A DNA stretch of 64,000 bases from Craspedostauros australis (taxonomy: Eukaryota; Bacillariophyta; Bacillariophyceae; Mastogloiales; Achnanthaceae): contig JAMXDE010000019.1 in the NCBI GenBank assembly GCA_026770025.1, positions 868,001 through 932,000 of the forward strand, read 5' to 3'. Within the stretch, counting starts at the first letter, position 1. Each line of letters starts with the position of its first letter. Shown here in pieces: positions 36,618 to 47,734 of the stretch. A model generated the notes under the pieces. It did no database searches, had not been told where the DNA came from, and saw only the letters and a program-made list of their open reading frames with translations. Both the position numbers and the translations under genes were made by a program.

Positions 36618-36669
36618 CTCCACAACTAGTGTTATCGCGAGTGCATCAACTGCGATCTGGACCTCGTAC
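36618..36669 (+). repeat. Dispersed 52-bp repeat, copy 2
   Basis: Matches the methyltransferase-upstream copy (27837-27888, inverted) with one mismatch. It runs directly into the palindrome GTACGACTAGTCGTAC. Confidence 0.75.
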
Positions 36670-37200
36670 GACTAGTCGTACCATCCTGAATCGCGTTGGG
36701 AACTGGCGCGTTGGTATTTTCGTTGGCGTTTCCCTCACTTTTTGGATTGTCTCATTCTACGGATTGTGGTTGGTGGTGGACATGCGATCCTGAGTCACGA
36801 ATTAGACAAATGTCGTAGAGATAGTCCTGCGACATGGAACACATAATACCACTGTAAAATGCGGTTCCATCTCACGCGCAACAGAACATCTGACCAATAA
36901 CTACGATCTATCGCTCCATCGATCAACATCTGCGGAGTTCTCGTGAGGACACGTGCTTTTTTATCTTCGTTGCGTTTGTTCCAAGACCACATTTGGCCAC
37001 TTTTGGTCACAAAATGGCTTGGATCGGTTGCGGGCCATTCGTTTTTTGTGCGAAGTTGGTCGCTCCAAGGGAGGGAAAACCGGATGACGATGTCGAAGGG
37101 ACGTGGCAGCGTTAAATAGTACGAACGACTTCGTACGCGTGCGCAGGTGCACAAAAGCCACTGCGACGGACACGAGGGGTCCACGGAAACAACACCCACG

Positions 37201-37260
37201 ATTGTCTTTCTAGTTGGTGGGCGTGCAGCAATTGTCTTTCTAGTTGGTGGGCGTGCAGCA
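37201..37260. repeat. Exact tandem duplication of a 30-bp unit
   Basis: Two identical copies starting ATTGTCTTTCTAGTTGG at 37201 and 37231. Because 30 is a multiple of three, frames across it stay open, which inflates nearby chance frames. Confidence 0.9.
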
Positions 37261-38459
37261 ATGGAAAGGCGATGGTGGACACACACAATACTCGCACGTT
37301 GCATGCAACTTGCGTGGAGAGGGAGACGACAGTACCCTGTGTGCCTTCGGCTGTTGTTTGCCCATGAACACATAGAACAGCCCACTTGCACAACACAACC
37401 ACAACCACACAAACACACAACAGCGGACGCGAACACGACAATCCTGTATGACAAGTGCCATGCTCCACTGACTTGTACACGAAACACAAAAATTGTACCA
37501 AACTGCACAGAGAGATCATATCTCTTCACGACACCAACTGCCTCTTCCTGGAACACAGTACCATCATCTGACATTGCCTCTGTTGTCTGGCAACGTACCT
37601 ACTCTCACTGGTATTATTATCCAATCGCGGCAGTATCTTGCGGACCAAAGAAACGAAGAGGAGGGAAGGGAACAACACAACCTCCCCAAAGCACCGCATC
37701 GAATCGCATTGCATCGCATCGTCCGTCGTTGCCGTCTCATCCGTGGAATCGTCGACCAACCCAAACCTCTGCGACCAGACAACGCAACCTTCGCGGCTTA
37801 AGGTCCTTGTGCAGTTTTGCGAGGGGCCCAACATTCTTGAACCTGGAATCGGCATTCTGCATGCCGCATTGCCCCGATTCATTGTCGACTCAACTTTCAA
37901 CAGCAACAACAACGACGGCATCACCATCGATTCTGGAATTTGTCCAAACCCACACAAACAGGTGAAAAGCAACCTTCGTTTCACGACACACGAGGGCAAT
38001 TGGATCAAGATCAGAACAGCAACCGACACACCATCTCTGTCGTCAACGTTGGCGATTCGCTTTGCTGTTGAGTGGCGCAACGCTTTCAGGAGTCTCCCAA
38101 ACCAAACTCTTTGCACCCCAACAATTCGAGAGCGCAGTATCACTTCCTGCTTCGATTCCATTGACTCGCACACACAATTCAACTTCTCGTCCGGAGCGAA
38201 GCATTGGTCGTTGGCATCATCAGCACAGAGCACAACCGAGCGCAAAAATTCCAAGCCTCTTTCTTTGGGCGGTATCGACGCTACGTCGGGAACAAGGCAA
38301 CACCCAAACCAGCGAGGCATTTATTGACAGTCGAACACGGTGTCAATTCTGGGGCAATTCCTCATCCTGGCTGTCCATCACACCATACATCACAGACATC
38401 AAACTCGAACCTCTTCCCTTTGGAAGATCGACACGACGACATCAATCGAAATTGACAAC

Positions 38460-41400
38460 ATGAGCACTGCGACTGAAAGCGCCGAGCCGTCGCGAATAGT
38501 GCACAGAGATGCGGAAACACACAGGAGTAGCGACAAAGGAATTCATGACAATGGTGCAGCAGAGAACGACGACGATCGCAACGTGGCATCCAAAGCAAGA
38601 GACAACGAGGAAGCGAGCATGGGCGACGACGACACTGATTCTTGCGCAACATTCCCATCGCCTACTTCCGCAGTCACCACAACTGCCCTCGGCGCTGCAC
38701 TTCGGTCGAGAACTGTGACGATGAAACCGAATACAACGCGGAATCGAAGGATGGGAAACGCAGCCACTGACCAGGCTGCCAAACACAAGCCGGGGATGGA
38801 TCAGTTCTGCGCGGACAGCAATACCGTGGAGATGAAGGAGCCACCCAAGTCTCGATGCGATAGCGACAATGCCGAGAGTGAAGTGGCGTTGCACCGTGAC
38901 GATGACGGCGAGCAAGCGATCGCCGACCACCCAAACAATGCAAAGACTGCAAGTCACGATCCCACAACTTGCTGTAGGAAAGGTCGTTCAACACAAGCTG
39001 ATGCAGGCGAATCAGAGCAGCCGACGACGGTCACTGACGAAGGAGTGCAATCACGGGCACAATCCCCGTCGTCACCAACGCCACAGCAGCGATCGCAGGA
39101 CGAATCGCAACAACGGGCCCCATCATTGCCCGGAGAGAAGAAATCAAGCAAAGACGCAACGCCAAAATCAACGTCAACGTCAACGTCAACAGCAACGAGC
39201 AAGCCGGGAAACAGAGAAGTCTCCACAAAAGAACACAAAACAACCCAATCACAATGGACAATGAGACAAAAAGAGATAGAGCGAGAGATATCGAAGCAAG
39301 AGTGTCGGCTTCACTGGGTGTACGAAATCGTCCGTTCTGGCAACAAGTCCAACATTCCGACCAAGTTCGGCAAATTGAGAGATTCCAACCCTTTTTGCCA
39401 ACGATTTTCGGAGGCCGACATCCGTGCGATGGCAACCGAATCCACAAATCGGACACGCAGAGATCAGACGACCAACAAGAGAAAGCACAGGCCATATGAC
39501 TCCGTGACGACAGAGCGCGCGAAGCAAATGCGACACGGAAGTCAACTGCATGCGACGGCCCAGTCTCAGCCAACGATGGAACCCACCCAGCGTACAATGC
39601 AAGCATTCACGCCTCCCCCCACATTCGCACGCGTCGGAACGAGGGCGACTCCTGGCTGGAGCAATCGTGAATCTCACGCAAACCAGTACAATGCTCTACA
39701 TCGTATCGAGCGATCGACTCAGCAAGCGCCTAGGGGAACCATCGAAAGATGGGGGAATGGAAATACGCGCAGCGTGACCGTACCCTTACCAGCAAACACG
39801 CCGGCTCCAACGCCGCCCTTCAGGATAGCGGTAGACCAAAATACAGCCGGCGCAGGTGCGGCTGGTGTTCATCAGTATCTCAAATCAAACTCCCCCTTGG
39901 GGTTATCACCGACCTTGGTTGGGAATGGCAGGCAGCGTTTGCAGGGAGATCTCCCAACCGTTCCGCAAGCAGACCAACCGGGATTTCTCCCCAATGCAAT
40001 GATTCCAAATACGACGGGGGCGAATGGCGGCAGCGCACCACGTCCACCCGCTCCTCCTGCTGCGGCTGCTGCTGCTTCACTTCTGCAAGGTGTGACTGAC
40101 AAGCAGAAGAAACCTAAAGAAGCAAGTCCCCTGGTGAACTTTGCCGCTGCGACCCGAAGATTCATGCCCACGCTCAACGTAGTGGAGAGAGAGGTGTACA
40201 GCCGGCTGATTGCGCAATACCTCCATGAGGATAGCACCGGCAAAGCCGGCATCCACAAGCTCTCCAAAAGGAGGCCCAAGCGACTTGCCCTACAGATCTT
40301 CGAGCCGAAATCCTTCAGCACGAGGCCAGATTTCTACGAAGACACGAATAAGAATGGGGTGATTTTCGAGCCCGGTCCAAACGGTGAGTCGTTGCAGACA
40401 CATTTTGCGTTCTGCTTTACCGACGTTCTTACGAATACGAATTTGGCCACACACATGGGTTGTCGTACTTACCGCACTCTGCTCCATGAAACTCGGTTCT
40501 ACTCTCCTTTCCTTGCTCATCCTCCGTACCTCCTTCGCACACTATCGGCAACATGAGCACACAGACATGGTTTTTGGAAACCTCATGGGATTGACGCAGC
40601 ATGTCGGGTGTAAGAGGTTTCGGCATTGGATCAAACTGCACCAGAAGCAATACGAAAATCTCACTGAGCAGCATGATAAGTTCGAGATGCTTCAAGATCT
40701 TGCCCATGACTGGGTCAATAGGCAGTACCCGCCCGGGCGGTTTCTCATTCCCCATTATCTCCCACCCGGACGCAACGGCGATGCGCAGGGCGATGCAAAC
40801 AAGACAGCCATGAAACCAGCAGGTCCAGATCCAAACCAACGCACAGTCTTGTGCTATCAGCATCTTGACGCGCAGACGACAATCGTGAATCTGGCGTATG
40901 AGATCAGCTGTCGCTTCGAAGGGAGTTGGGAGGCTATTCTGAAAATGAAAGCGGCCAGCGCAGAATGCGGATCTCACCGGGCCGACGCAAACCAAATGCC
41001 GTCTGACGACACTGCACCAGCTGGCACTAGAACGGATCAAGAAGATACGCGCTTTATGGATGCTGAAGAAGATGAAGAAAGTGAACTCAATGCCAGCAAC
41101 TCCGTGCGGACAGCCCAGGGTCGTGCACCGAACAATCCGGTGCTGTACATCATCTTCCCGCCACCAGGGCACGGGCTTCTGGTGTCCAAACTGAGAGAGC
41201 ACACAAAGGAACTGAAGGATGACGTTGACAAGGCACATTACAAGTCGCCATTCTTCGTTAGCCATACCAACCAGATCCGCTCCACAATCGCAAAGGTGAT
41301 TGACTACTGCGAGGAGCTCAAGTATCATCGGAAGCTCAATCCCTATTACTGTGCTCCGAAACCTCATCTCGCGCACACCCATGGCAACGGACGGGGAGAA

Positions 41401-42894
41401 GATGGTTACGAAAGTGGACAGAGCGAAGGTGATGCGACGAATCACCCCGATCAATTGAAGATCGGAAGGGTGCTACTGAGCCTGATTGAAGCGATCGGAG
41501 ATGTCAAGAATGCATCCGTGGGATCGCAGGAGCATCGATTGTTAGGATTTCTCCTCGTTCGAAAACGCGGGGCTTTACTACAGCAGCTGAAGGCGGCGAA
41601 GAAGCGGTCTCGTGAACGGCTGATGATCCACCGGAGGATTCAAACCCTCGATTTGTTCTTTGCTGCCGCAATTCAGAACCAAACCTTCGAGAGATGCCTC
41701 GGACCTGGGTGCGGAACAACAGACAAGCGTGTTGGCAAAAGTGACAACAACGACGTTGCCGAAGATGCAGATTTCTTCCCCATTTCCAAATCAAATGAAC
41801 ACCGTGGTCACATTGGCATGCCTGGGAGCAACCAACATCGACCATTTGCCCATCAGGATGGTCTGGCGAATCGCGCTCAAATACTTCCCTCTGCAGGTGT
41901 TGCCGGCAATCGATTCGAAACGGTGGGAGCATCTCCACTCCAGCAAGGCTCACCCCACTTTGTTCACGTGCCATTAGGTTACATGGACCTGAAGAAGGCA
42001 CAGAAAGTGAAGAATTCCACCAAGGCGCTAAGGCGTCACAACGCAGTTCTCACTCAACAGATTGCGCAATCGCAGGGTGCGATCGCACGGACTCACCCTT
42101 CCGTAACTCCCCAAGTCAGACATGCTAACATGCTGGGTATGAACACCAACTATACCAACAGCGGATTGCTGAATCGGTTCCTCGCACCAAACGAGGCAAC
42201 CATCAATGCATCGAACCACGCAAGGAAGATTGGTATGAGCAACACAATGAACAGCATGATGGACAGCATGATGAACAACGCCATGAACAGTCCAATGAAC
42301 ATGACAGCGAATCCACCGCAGCACAACCACGCGCCTCAGTTGGCTATGCGTAACGCCACATCACCTGTGTACCCACTCAGAACTGTAAAGCCTGGACGGA
42401 GCGATGGTCTTATGTCTGCAAGGGTGCTTGCCATGGGGCAGCATCAAACAATTCATGCACAAGTCTCTGCTCAAAATGAGTGGGGCGAAAGTCAAGATGA
42501 GGAGTCTGCGGCATCATCTCAACATTCAGGCGACAACCTGCCAATCCCAGAACCCACCTCCTCTGCTTCAATTCAACGTACAGCGTCGGTTGCGTCATTT
42601 TCGTCATCGGGATCAGGATCTGTTTCATCACGGTCGACGTACTCTTCCGCATCCTCGTCGTCACGATCGTCGTCGTCGTTGCCACCGCCTCCGCTGCAAG
42701 AAACGAGAGCACAAGTCAAGTGCGAACCGATGCCGCCGATGGTACGAAGAACACCCGTGCCCGTTCCTGCGCCGACGGTAACGACAACGGTAACACCGAC
42801 ATTTGCACAAGATGCAGTCGGCGCAACAGCCGCTATGGGACAATCCGACGAGCTGTCGCAAAATTCGCAAGAGCAGATCTTCAACCAATTGTAG
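38460..42894 (+). CDS. Large DUF6824-like nuclear-type protein (one intron, 1417 aa)
   Basis: Exon 1 is 38460-40383, starting MSTATESAEPSRIV. A 181-nt intron, 40384-40564, begins GTGAGT and ends CACACAG. Exon 2 is 40565-42894. The phase-1 junction creates GPNDMVFGNLMG, which starts a DUF6824-like block: ...VGCKRFRHWIKLHQKQY... through VNRQYPPGRFL (about residues 640-705). The family consensus is PNDVLFGRG...GN..FR...GGRFL. Exon 1 is hydrophilic with Ser/Thr/Gln-rich, acidic and basic stretches and a KRRPKRLALQ basic patch. Exon 2 continues with an acidic region, conserved-looking VLYIIFPPPGHGLL and KYHRKLNPYYC, a Met/Asn-rich MNSMMDSMMNNAMNSPMN tract and a Ser-rich tail. DUF6824 proteins are expanded in diatoms and often thought to be regulatory; the role here is unknown. 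Without splicing the exon 1 frame would stop at 40556. Confidence 0.75.
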
Positions 42895-43077
42895 ACGGCC
42901 GAGCAAACGATGCCTCCGCAACAGATGCCAGAGTTGGCTCCGCCTGGTGCTCAAACCGACCCAGCTATGTCCGCAAAGAGTAAGTTGAAGCGTTGCAAGT
43001 GTCATGAGTCCAATTCCTGTGGAGTACACAGGCTACCGGGACTCCACGGTATTCGTCCTCCACTCAGAGCATATTAG
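42895..43077 (+). other. In-frame open extension after the TAG of the DUF6824-like gene
   Basis: After TAG 42892-42894 the same frame stays open for 60 codons to TAG 43075-43077. It reads TMPPQQMPELAPPGAQTD and then KSKLKRCKCHESNSCG, a composition like the gene body. This could be stop readthrough, a recent nonsense mutation, or chance. Confidence 0.3.
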
Positions 43078-44190
43078 TACATTCGATGAAAGCAGACGTG
43101 GATAAACATACCATTTCCATGTGAGAAATGACAACGATCCCGCCAACAGTGGCGATGCTTGTGATGTATGACAATACCAATACAAAGATCCATGCATATC
43201 GAACCCGTCGGCTAACTGACAGACCACCCGCTTGATTCCTTGCTAACAAGTCATGTTCTCCTCTCTGCTGTGCTATGCTATCTTCAAATCCACAGAAAAT
43301 CGGACGATGAACGTGTAACTTCAAGGTGGAGGTAGGATCGACGATCATGGTTTGTTTCAGAGTGTACCGCAGCAGTTCGCTCAGATCTTCTTCCTCGCCC
43401 CAACCACAAAACGTCCGAAAGGCGGCGCTGGAGATTTGCAGACTTTGGGAACAGAACGGCGGGACCTTCCTCAAGGCGGATACGCCCAGCCTCCGCGTTT
43501 CGACGAGTCAGGAAGCAAGCATTGAGATTCAAATGACTTACGAAATGCATCTTGCGCACATGCAGATCACGAAGCTCACCGCCTAGAAATGACGATGAGC
43601 AGTTGCTCGTGATGATGGTCCCCCTCACGTGCCATGCGACGGACTGCATCGTTCTTCTGGACAAGCGCAGACGCCTGTCGAAAGAACTGACAAACACCCA
43701 CAAGACAGCGCGACGACGGCGTCTGCTGCGGTCTCTCGGTCCAAGATAACACAAGTGTGCGCCATTGCGCATTCGTTCGTTCGTTCGTTCGTTCTGCCGT
43801 TTCTCCAACGGTTCGAATGCTGCGTCGGCATGGCGACGTAATCGGTCCGTGCTCGTACGAGGACAACATAGATAGAGAGTCTTTGTTTTGACAGTAGCAT
43901 TGTTTACAGGTACGACTGTTCTGTGACTGTGCGCAGGTGCGATGTTCATGCTGACGAACAACGCGCTGGGTTGTAGAAATGGTGCAGCACAGCGCAGTAC
44001 TCCATGCAGATGAATGGAATGGAGCGGAGCGAAGCAGAGTTGAGTGGAGAACTTCGATTTTATCACGCATTAACACTGAGCCGCCAAACCACGAGTAGAA
44101 TCGATGGTCACGTCTTCTTCGGCTGTCTCCCATGAGCTTGCTTGATTCGGACGGCGACTACGGATGCCGCCAACATTGCGTGCCTGCCCG
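43078..44190. other. Intergenic region
   Basis: Minus-strand frames of 136-260 codons cover this stretch but overlap in several frames and have no recognisable motif. A TTCG tetranucleotide run lies at 43772-43791. No gene is supported. A plus-strand patch around 43330-43586 reads in a protein-like way (SSSPQPQNVRKAALEICRL) and might be an exon of unknown identity. Confidence 0.35.
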
Positions 44191-45120
44191 TCACACAATG
44201 GGCGTGCAGCATTCCAGCAGGACGAGGAGATCATCGGAGCAGGCAACGGTCTGCGCGGCCGATTGGAGCCGAAGCTTGGCATCACGTTCCTTGTCAGTGA
44301 CGAGCAAATCATCGAGAGATGCACGTGCGAGGTCAGTGCTGGACTCCGGCGGGTCCATGCTGCGGCTCTGCGGCACGTCGGGTAGGGGTCTCTTCGTCTC
44401 TGGTGCTGCGTCTGGTGCCACCTGTGTTACCGCATCGGATGCCACATCTGCTGTTCCTTCCAATGGCATCGCCTCCGTCTGTGCCTCCGCGATTGCTTCG
44501 AGCGTCGACGTCGGCATGATCTCGATCTGATCATTCGCATCCACCTCGAAGGAGATGCTGAGATCCATCTCCTTCGTTTCTTCTCCCTCCTTAACCGCCG
44601 CCTCGCCAGCATCGGCACGCATCTCCAGATCCTGCAGCAACGTCCGGATCGACTTGCCCTGCGTCAGGTCCTCGATGATGGCATTGACGTAGGCTCCGTA
44701 GGCGTCGACGAGTCCCAGCGACTTTTGCAGCAATCGTTGCGTCAGCAGCGTGCGCAGCTGCTCGGCGTTGCGGTTGTCGTCTCCTGCTTCGAATGCCGCG
44801 ACCTTACGTTGCGCGTGCTCCAACTTGGCAACGAGATCCGCGAAATGCCCCACGAAGTGGCTGTTGGCAAAGTCCTCGTTCTGCGTGAGGAAGAGCTGCG
44901 GGAAGGCGTCGCTGTTGAATCGTGCAGCGAGCTGCCGCGTCAGCGTGGACAGCTTGTCGTCGTGCACGTCAAAGTAGAGCGGAGCGATGTCATGGTCCTT
45001 GAGAATGGACATGGCCACGGTGGTCTCTTGGGACACTGTCGCATCGCCGGTGTGGCTCAGCACGAGCAGCGATGTCGTGATGGGTTCCTGCGCATTGGGC
45101 GTTGTGGTCGTCATCGTCAT
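44191..45120 (-). CDS. Glutaredoxin-fold-like protein with acidic C-terminus, 309 aa
   Basis: ATG at 45120 gives MTMTTTTPNAQEP, then SLLVLSHTGDATVSQETTVA and SILKDHDIAPLYFDVHDD. RQLAARFNSDAFPQLFLTQ and FVGHFADLVAKLEHAQ follow: the beta-alpha-beta order and the F-P-Q-L-F cis-Pro region of the thioredoxin/glutaredoxin fold (about residues 12-100). No CxxC active site is present, so SH3BGR-like non-catalytic proteins are the best comparison. Residues 105-170 are helical, probably coiled (EQLRTLLTQRLLQKSLG). The last 120 residues are acidic and Ala/Thr-rich. The frame is open upstream of this ATG but turns into a KTQLKTQ repeat that looks like leader sequence. Confidence 0.65.
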   Translation of the reverse strand: MTMTTTTPNAQEPITTSLLVLSHTGDATVSQETTVAMSILKDHDIAPLYFDVHDDKLSTLTRQLAARFNSDAFPQLFLTQNEDFANSHFVGHFADLVAKLEHAQRKVAAFEAGDDNRNAEQLRTLLTQRLLQKSLGLVDAYGAYVNAIIEDLTQGKSIRTLLQDLEMRADAGEAAVKEGEETKEMDLSISFEVDANDQIEIMPTSTLEAIAEAQTEAMPLEGTADVASDAVTQVAPDAAPETKRPLPDVPQSRSMDPPESSTDLARASLDDLLVTDKERDAKLRLQSAAQTVACSDDLLVLLECCTPIV

Positions 45121-45874
45121 CGTCTTAACTTGCGTCTTAAGTTGCGTCTTAAGTTGCGTCGTGTTATGACTTGACTTAGCTTGAGATTGACCTGACTTTG
45201 TTATCAGAATTATGACAGCGGGTGTCGGCAAGCAACGCCCGCGATGAGCTGTTTGCGCTACCAATCCATGGTCGTCCACAGCGCGTATCCAATGATGACC
45301 CACCAAGGGCAACGCGATGAGAAATTTGGGTGCGCATGAAGTAGGTGCGACGCGTTTGCCGCCATCCTCTCGTGTGTGCCAATTCACACTTTTCTTGGTA
45401 AAACGACCAAGTTGAAATGTGAGGGGCGTTATAATGACGTTATCAGACTCGTTTGAGAGGCGCCAAAATGTCACGCACAGTTGTGTGCAGGCCGTCAGCA
45501 ATTTTGGTGGCGGAAGGGCCGAGACACGTGGAGGAGTCAAGATGACACCACACGTCAGCGTCCCAGAAGGATCCAAACCACACGAACCAGAGGGTGTGAT
45601 CAAGAGAAGGAGGCAATCAAAGGCAAACACAAAGAGGAGAGAGGACCATGCGACCAAGGCAACAACACACAACACACAACCCAATACTCGAGCACATCAA
45701 CAACAGACATCGAATTGCCACGCATCTTCATCACACAGTGCACGGTACTCATACTGATACAAGCCAGTACAGACACCACCATCGATATCTCAGCAATAGG
45801 CAGCTCAGACTACACACTTCCTCGACAGCCAATCCCACGTCAATCGTCCAGCAACCATTGACCATTCTCTCAAA
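45121..45874. other. Divergent promoter region, partly duplicated at 49.6 kb
   Basis: Contains the leader of the minus-strand glutaredoxin-like gene and of the plus-strand ankyrin gene. From about 45704 the sequence (ACAGACATCGAATTGCCA...) is also found upstream of the second ankyrin gene at about 49571, so promoter and leader were duplicated together with the gene. Confidence 0.55.
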
Positions 45875-46498
45875 ATGCCGAGTGTTACGAACAAACAACT
45901 CATTGATGCTGCCTGGACAGGTGACTTGTCGGTGCTGAAGGAATGGAAGAAGCAGACAACGATGCAGAACGAAGGAGTTGATATCAACTGCAATACCAAC
46001 CATGGTGATAATCCCCTTCAATACGCATGCTTCAGTGGCCACCTGGAGTGTGTGAAGTACCTCATCGAATCATGCGAGGCGAACATCAACTGGAAAGACG
46101 AAAATGGAAACACACCCCTTCATGACGCATGCTTGCGTGGCCACCTGGAGTGTATCGAGTACCTCACCAAATCAGGTGGAGCGAACATCAACTGCCAAAA
46201 CAACAATGGTAACACTCCCCTTCATTGGGCATGCCGCCACGGCCACCTGGAGTGTGTGGAGTCCCTCATTAGAGGACTTTCGCCTTCAGTTCACCCACAA
46301 CTGCAACAATCGCAACAGCAGTTGAAGCGAAAGAGGCAAGAGAATGAACACAAACACAGTAGCCACAAGAGGACCAACATCGCATCGGAGAAGACCGCCT
46401 CAGATCTTTCTGAACCGAGAACAGGACAGGCACTATCTTCTTGTGTGGACAGGACGACCAACAACGACCAATCAAGGCAAACTCCAGAGTCCTCATGA
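45875..46498 (+). CDS. Ankyrin-repeat protein, locus 1 (207 aa; probable truncated ankyrin-BTB gene)
   Basis: ATG at 45875 (MPSVTNKQLIDAAWTGDLSV). About three complete 33-34 residue ankyrin repeats follow, e.g. NGNTPLHWACRHGHLECVES; the repeats are nearly identical in DNA, suggesting recent amplification. The tail SLIRGLSPSVHPQLQQ is shared with locus 2 and followed by a basic Lys/Gln-rich linker. Compared with locus 2, one base is missing in the linker near 46380, so the frame leaves the BTB reading frame and ends at TGA 46496-46498. The protein probably acts in protein binding; in an intact relative it would be an adaptor of a Cullin-3-type ligase (general BTB knowledge, inferred here). Confidence 0.65.
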   Translation: MPSVTNKQLIDAAWTGDLSVLKEWKKQTTMQNEGVDINCNTNHGDNPLQYACFSGHLECVKYLIESCEANINWKDENGNTPLHDACLRGHLECIEYLTKSGGANINCQNNNGNTPLHWACRHGHLECVESLIRGLSPSVHPQLQQSQQQLKRKRQENEHKHSSHKRTNIASEKTASDLSEPRTGQALSSCVDRTTNNDQSRQTPESS

Positions 46499-46930
46499 TC
46501 ACCGTCCCATCCATTCAGACATTAATCAGCTCTGGAATCCAACATCACCACACAAATGATGGCACCGAATGTCAATAGGACTGAGTGAGTGAATCAATGT
46601 TGTTCGCTAATATTTATGAGAGATTGTATTGATTAGCGCTGGAGTTGCGGAAAGGATTCCTGATCGTAGCTTGCCTGTCTCTAGCAGAAAAGTGGGCGCG
46701 AGGTGCATAGCGTTCTGGCGATGGACAGGCGAGTCACGGGCGGGACTGGAATCAGCACCGAAGACGGCGTGGCCCCATGCAAGCAACCATCTCTCTTCCC
46801 AACCTTCAACCAAAGCACGTCCGATACGTCCTCCAATGCATCTACACAGGTGAGATGTCCTTCAATGACAGCGCTCCTGACGACACCAATGGTGATGACG
46901 CAAACCAGCATCTCTTCATGCAACGCAACT
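46417..46930 (+). pseudogene. Broken BTB domain of ankyrin locus 1
   Basis: In a different frame from the ankyrin part, 46417-46578 encodes the first half of a BTB fold (TGTIFLCGQDDQQRPIKANS, then RVLMITVPSIQTLI) and stops at TAG. After a 185-bp insertion, 46786 onward encodes the second half (TISLPNLQPKHVRYVLQCIY). Insertion plus frame changes make this copy non-functional as a BTB protein. Confidence 0.6.
46570..46754. mobile_element. 185-bp insertion with 8-bp flanking repeats, solo-LTR-like
   Basis: Locus 2 lacks this segment. It is flanked by GCACCGAA (46562-46569 and 46755-46762), begins TGTCAATAGG and ends GGAATCA, i.e. has the TG...CA ends of an LTR. There is no coding content. A solo LTR or a short non-autonomous DNA element both fit; the 8-bp duplication is long for an LTR element. 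Confidence 0.5.
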
Positions 46931-47250
46931 CTGTTCGATGGTGATGGCGATGGTGACCACTCCAACAGCGCCGCATCCCTTCACATTGGTACCACCACCA
47001 ACAACACCACCAACACAAACAATCAGACAAGATGATGAGACATCGACATCCAAGAGGAACTGTGGGAAGGCTCGCCAGTTGCTCCGTACCCTTGACCCAC
47101 CCGTCGTACGACTATGAGTATTACTATGGAACCTTCCATGAGTATGATCTACTCTGGGAGTTGCCACAGCAGGGCGTCCAGCCTGATACTCTGTTCGAAC
47201 CTTCGCTCGGTCATGACGATCGAAGTTGCTGGAAGAGGACGATGTCAGAC
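46923..47250 (+). repeat. Duplicated segment, copy A (about 328 bp)
   Basis: Highly similar to 52973-53299, with small indels. One frame encodes THPSYDYEY, GTFHEYDLLWELPQQ in both copies, which suggests a lost coding exon; a neighbouring frame encodes FDGDGDGD-type acidic sequence ending NNQTR and a stop. Confidence 0.7.
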
Positions 47251-47734
47251 CACCGGGTCCGTGTGCTGCCGTGGGAAGGCACGCCTGCACACATCTGCAC
47301 CCATGTAAACACATCGTCAGCATCCCATACTCGTAATACCGGCAGAACACAACAGTCTCAAACTCGGCATCGCGCAGTGCAGCGACAGACTGTGAGGATC
47401 GCAACATCCTGCGTGTGAGCATCAAGGTTGCGAAGTTGCTGAAACAAGTTCTGCCAATGACGTACGACGCCGCATTTCGCAGCATCGATTGCATCGACCA
47501 ACCGCAACAACAGGTCCGGCTCGAATGAAGCCGGCGCCACTAAATCCCTTCTTGAATCAACACCCAACTGCAACAGACGAAGCTGATGCCAGCACCTATG
47601 ACAGGGTGGGAACCCAGTGGTGGAATGAAGAAGAACCCGATGTAGTAAGTGGGCCAAAGGTGTCTCGAGGTATATATAATAGTAGTCTACGACCACGTAT
47701 ACAAGTACGAGTGCTCTCCAGAGAGCAGAATCTA
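47251..47734 (+). pseudogene. Remnant of an unidentified plus-strand gene
   Basis: Short protein-like stretches in alternating frames: CEDRNILRVSIKVAKLLKQ, then VLPMTYDAAFRSIDCIDQP (about 47390-47510), and DEADASTYDRVGTQWWNEEE followed by PDVVSGPKVS (about 47580-47670). Together with the duplicated segment just before it, this looks like the 3' part of a decayed gene. Family not recognised. Confidence 0.35.

Larger units (their letters stand above)
36394..38459. other. Region between divergent genes: promoters and repeats
   Basis: It lies between the broken minus-strand gene and the plus-strand DUF6824-like gene. It contains copy 2 of the 52-bp repeat, a perfect 16-bp palindrome GTACGACTAGTCGTAC (36666-36681), and a 30-bp tandem duplication. 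Several overlapping frames of 200-270 codons have irregular composition and are not supported. The A/C-rich last 700 bp probably form the leader of the gene starting at 38460. Confidence 0.4.

Noticed and set aside
36795..37574. 259-codon minus-strand and 272-codon plus-strand frames in the divergent promoter region
   Set aside because: Mutually overlapping, kept open partly by the in-frame 30-bp duplication, and without domain-like composition.
43284..44066. 260-codon minus-strand frame
   Set aside because: Irregular composition rich in Arg/His/Cys and simple TTCG repeats; no motif and no neighbouring exon support.
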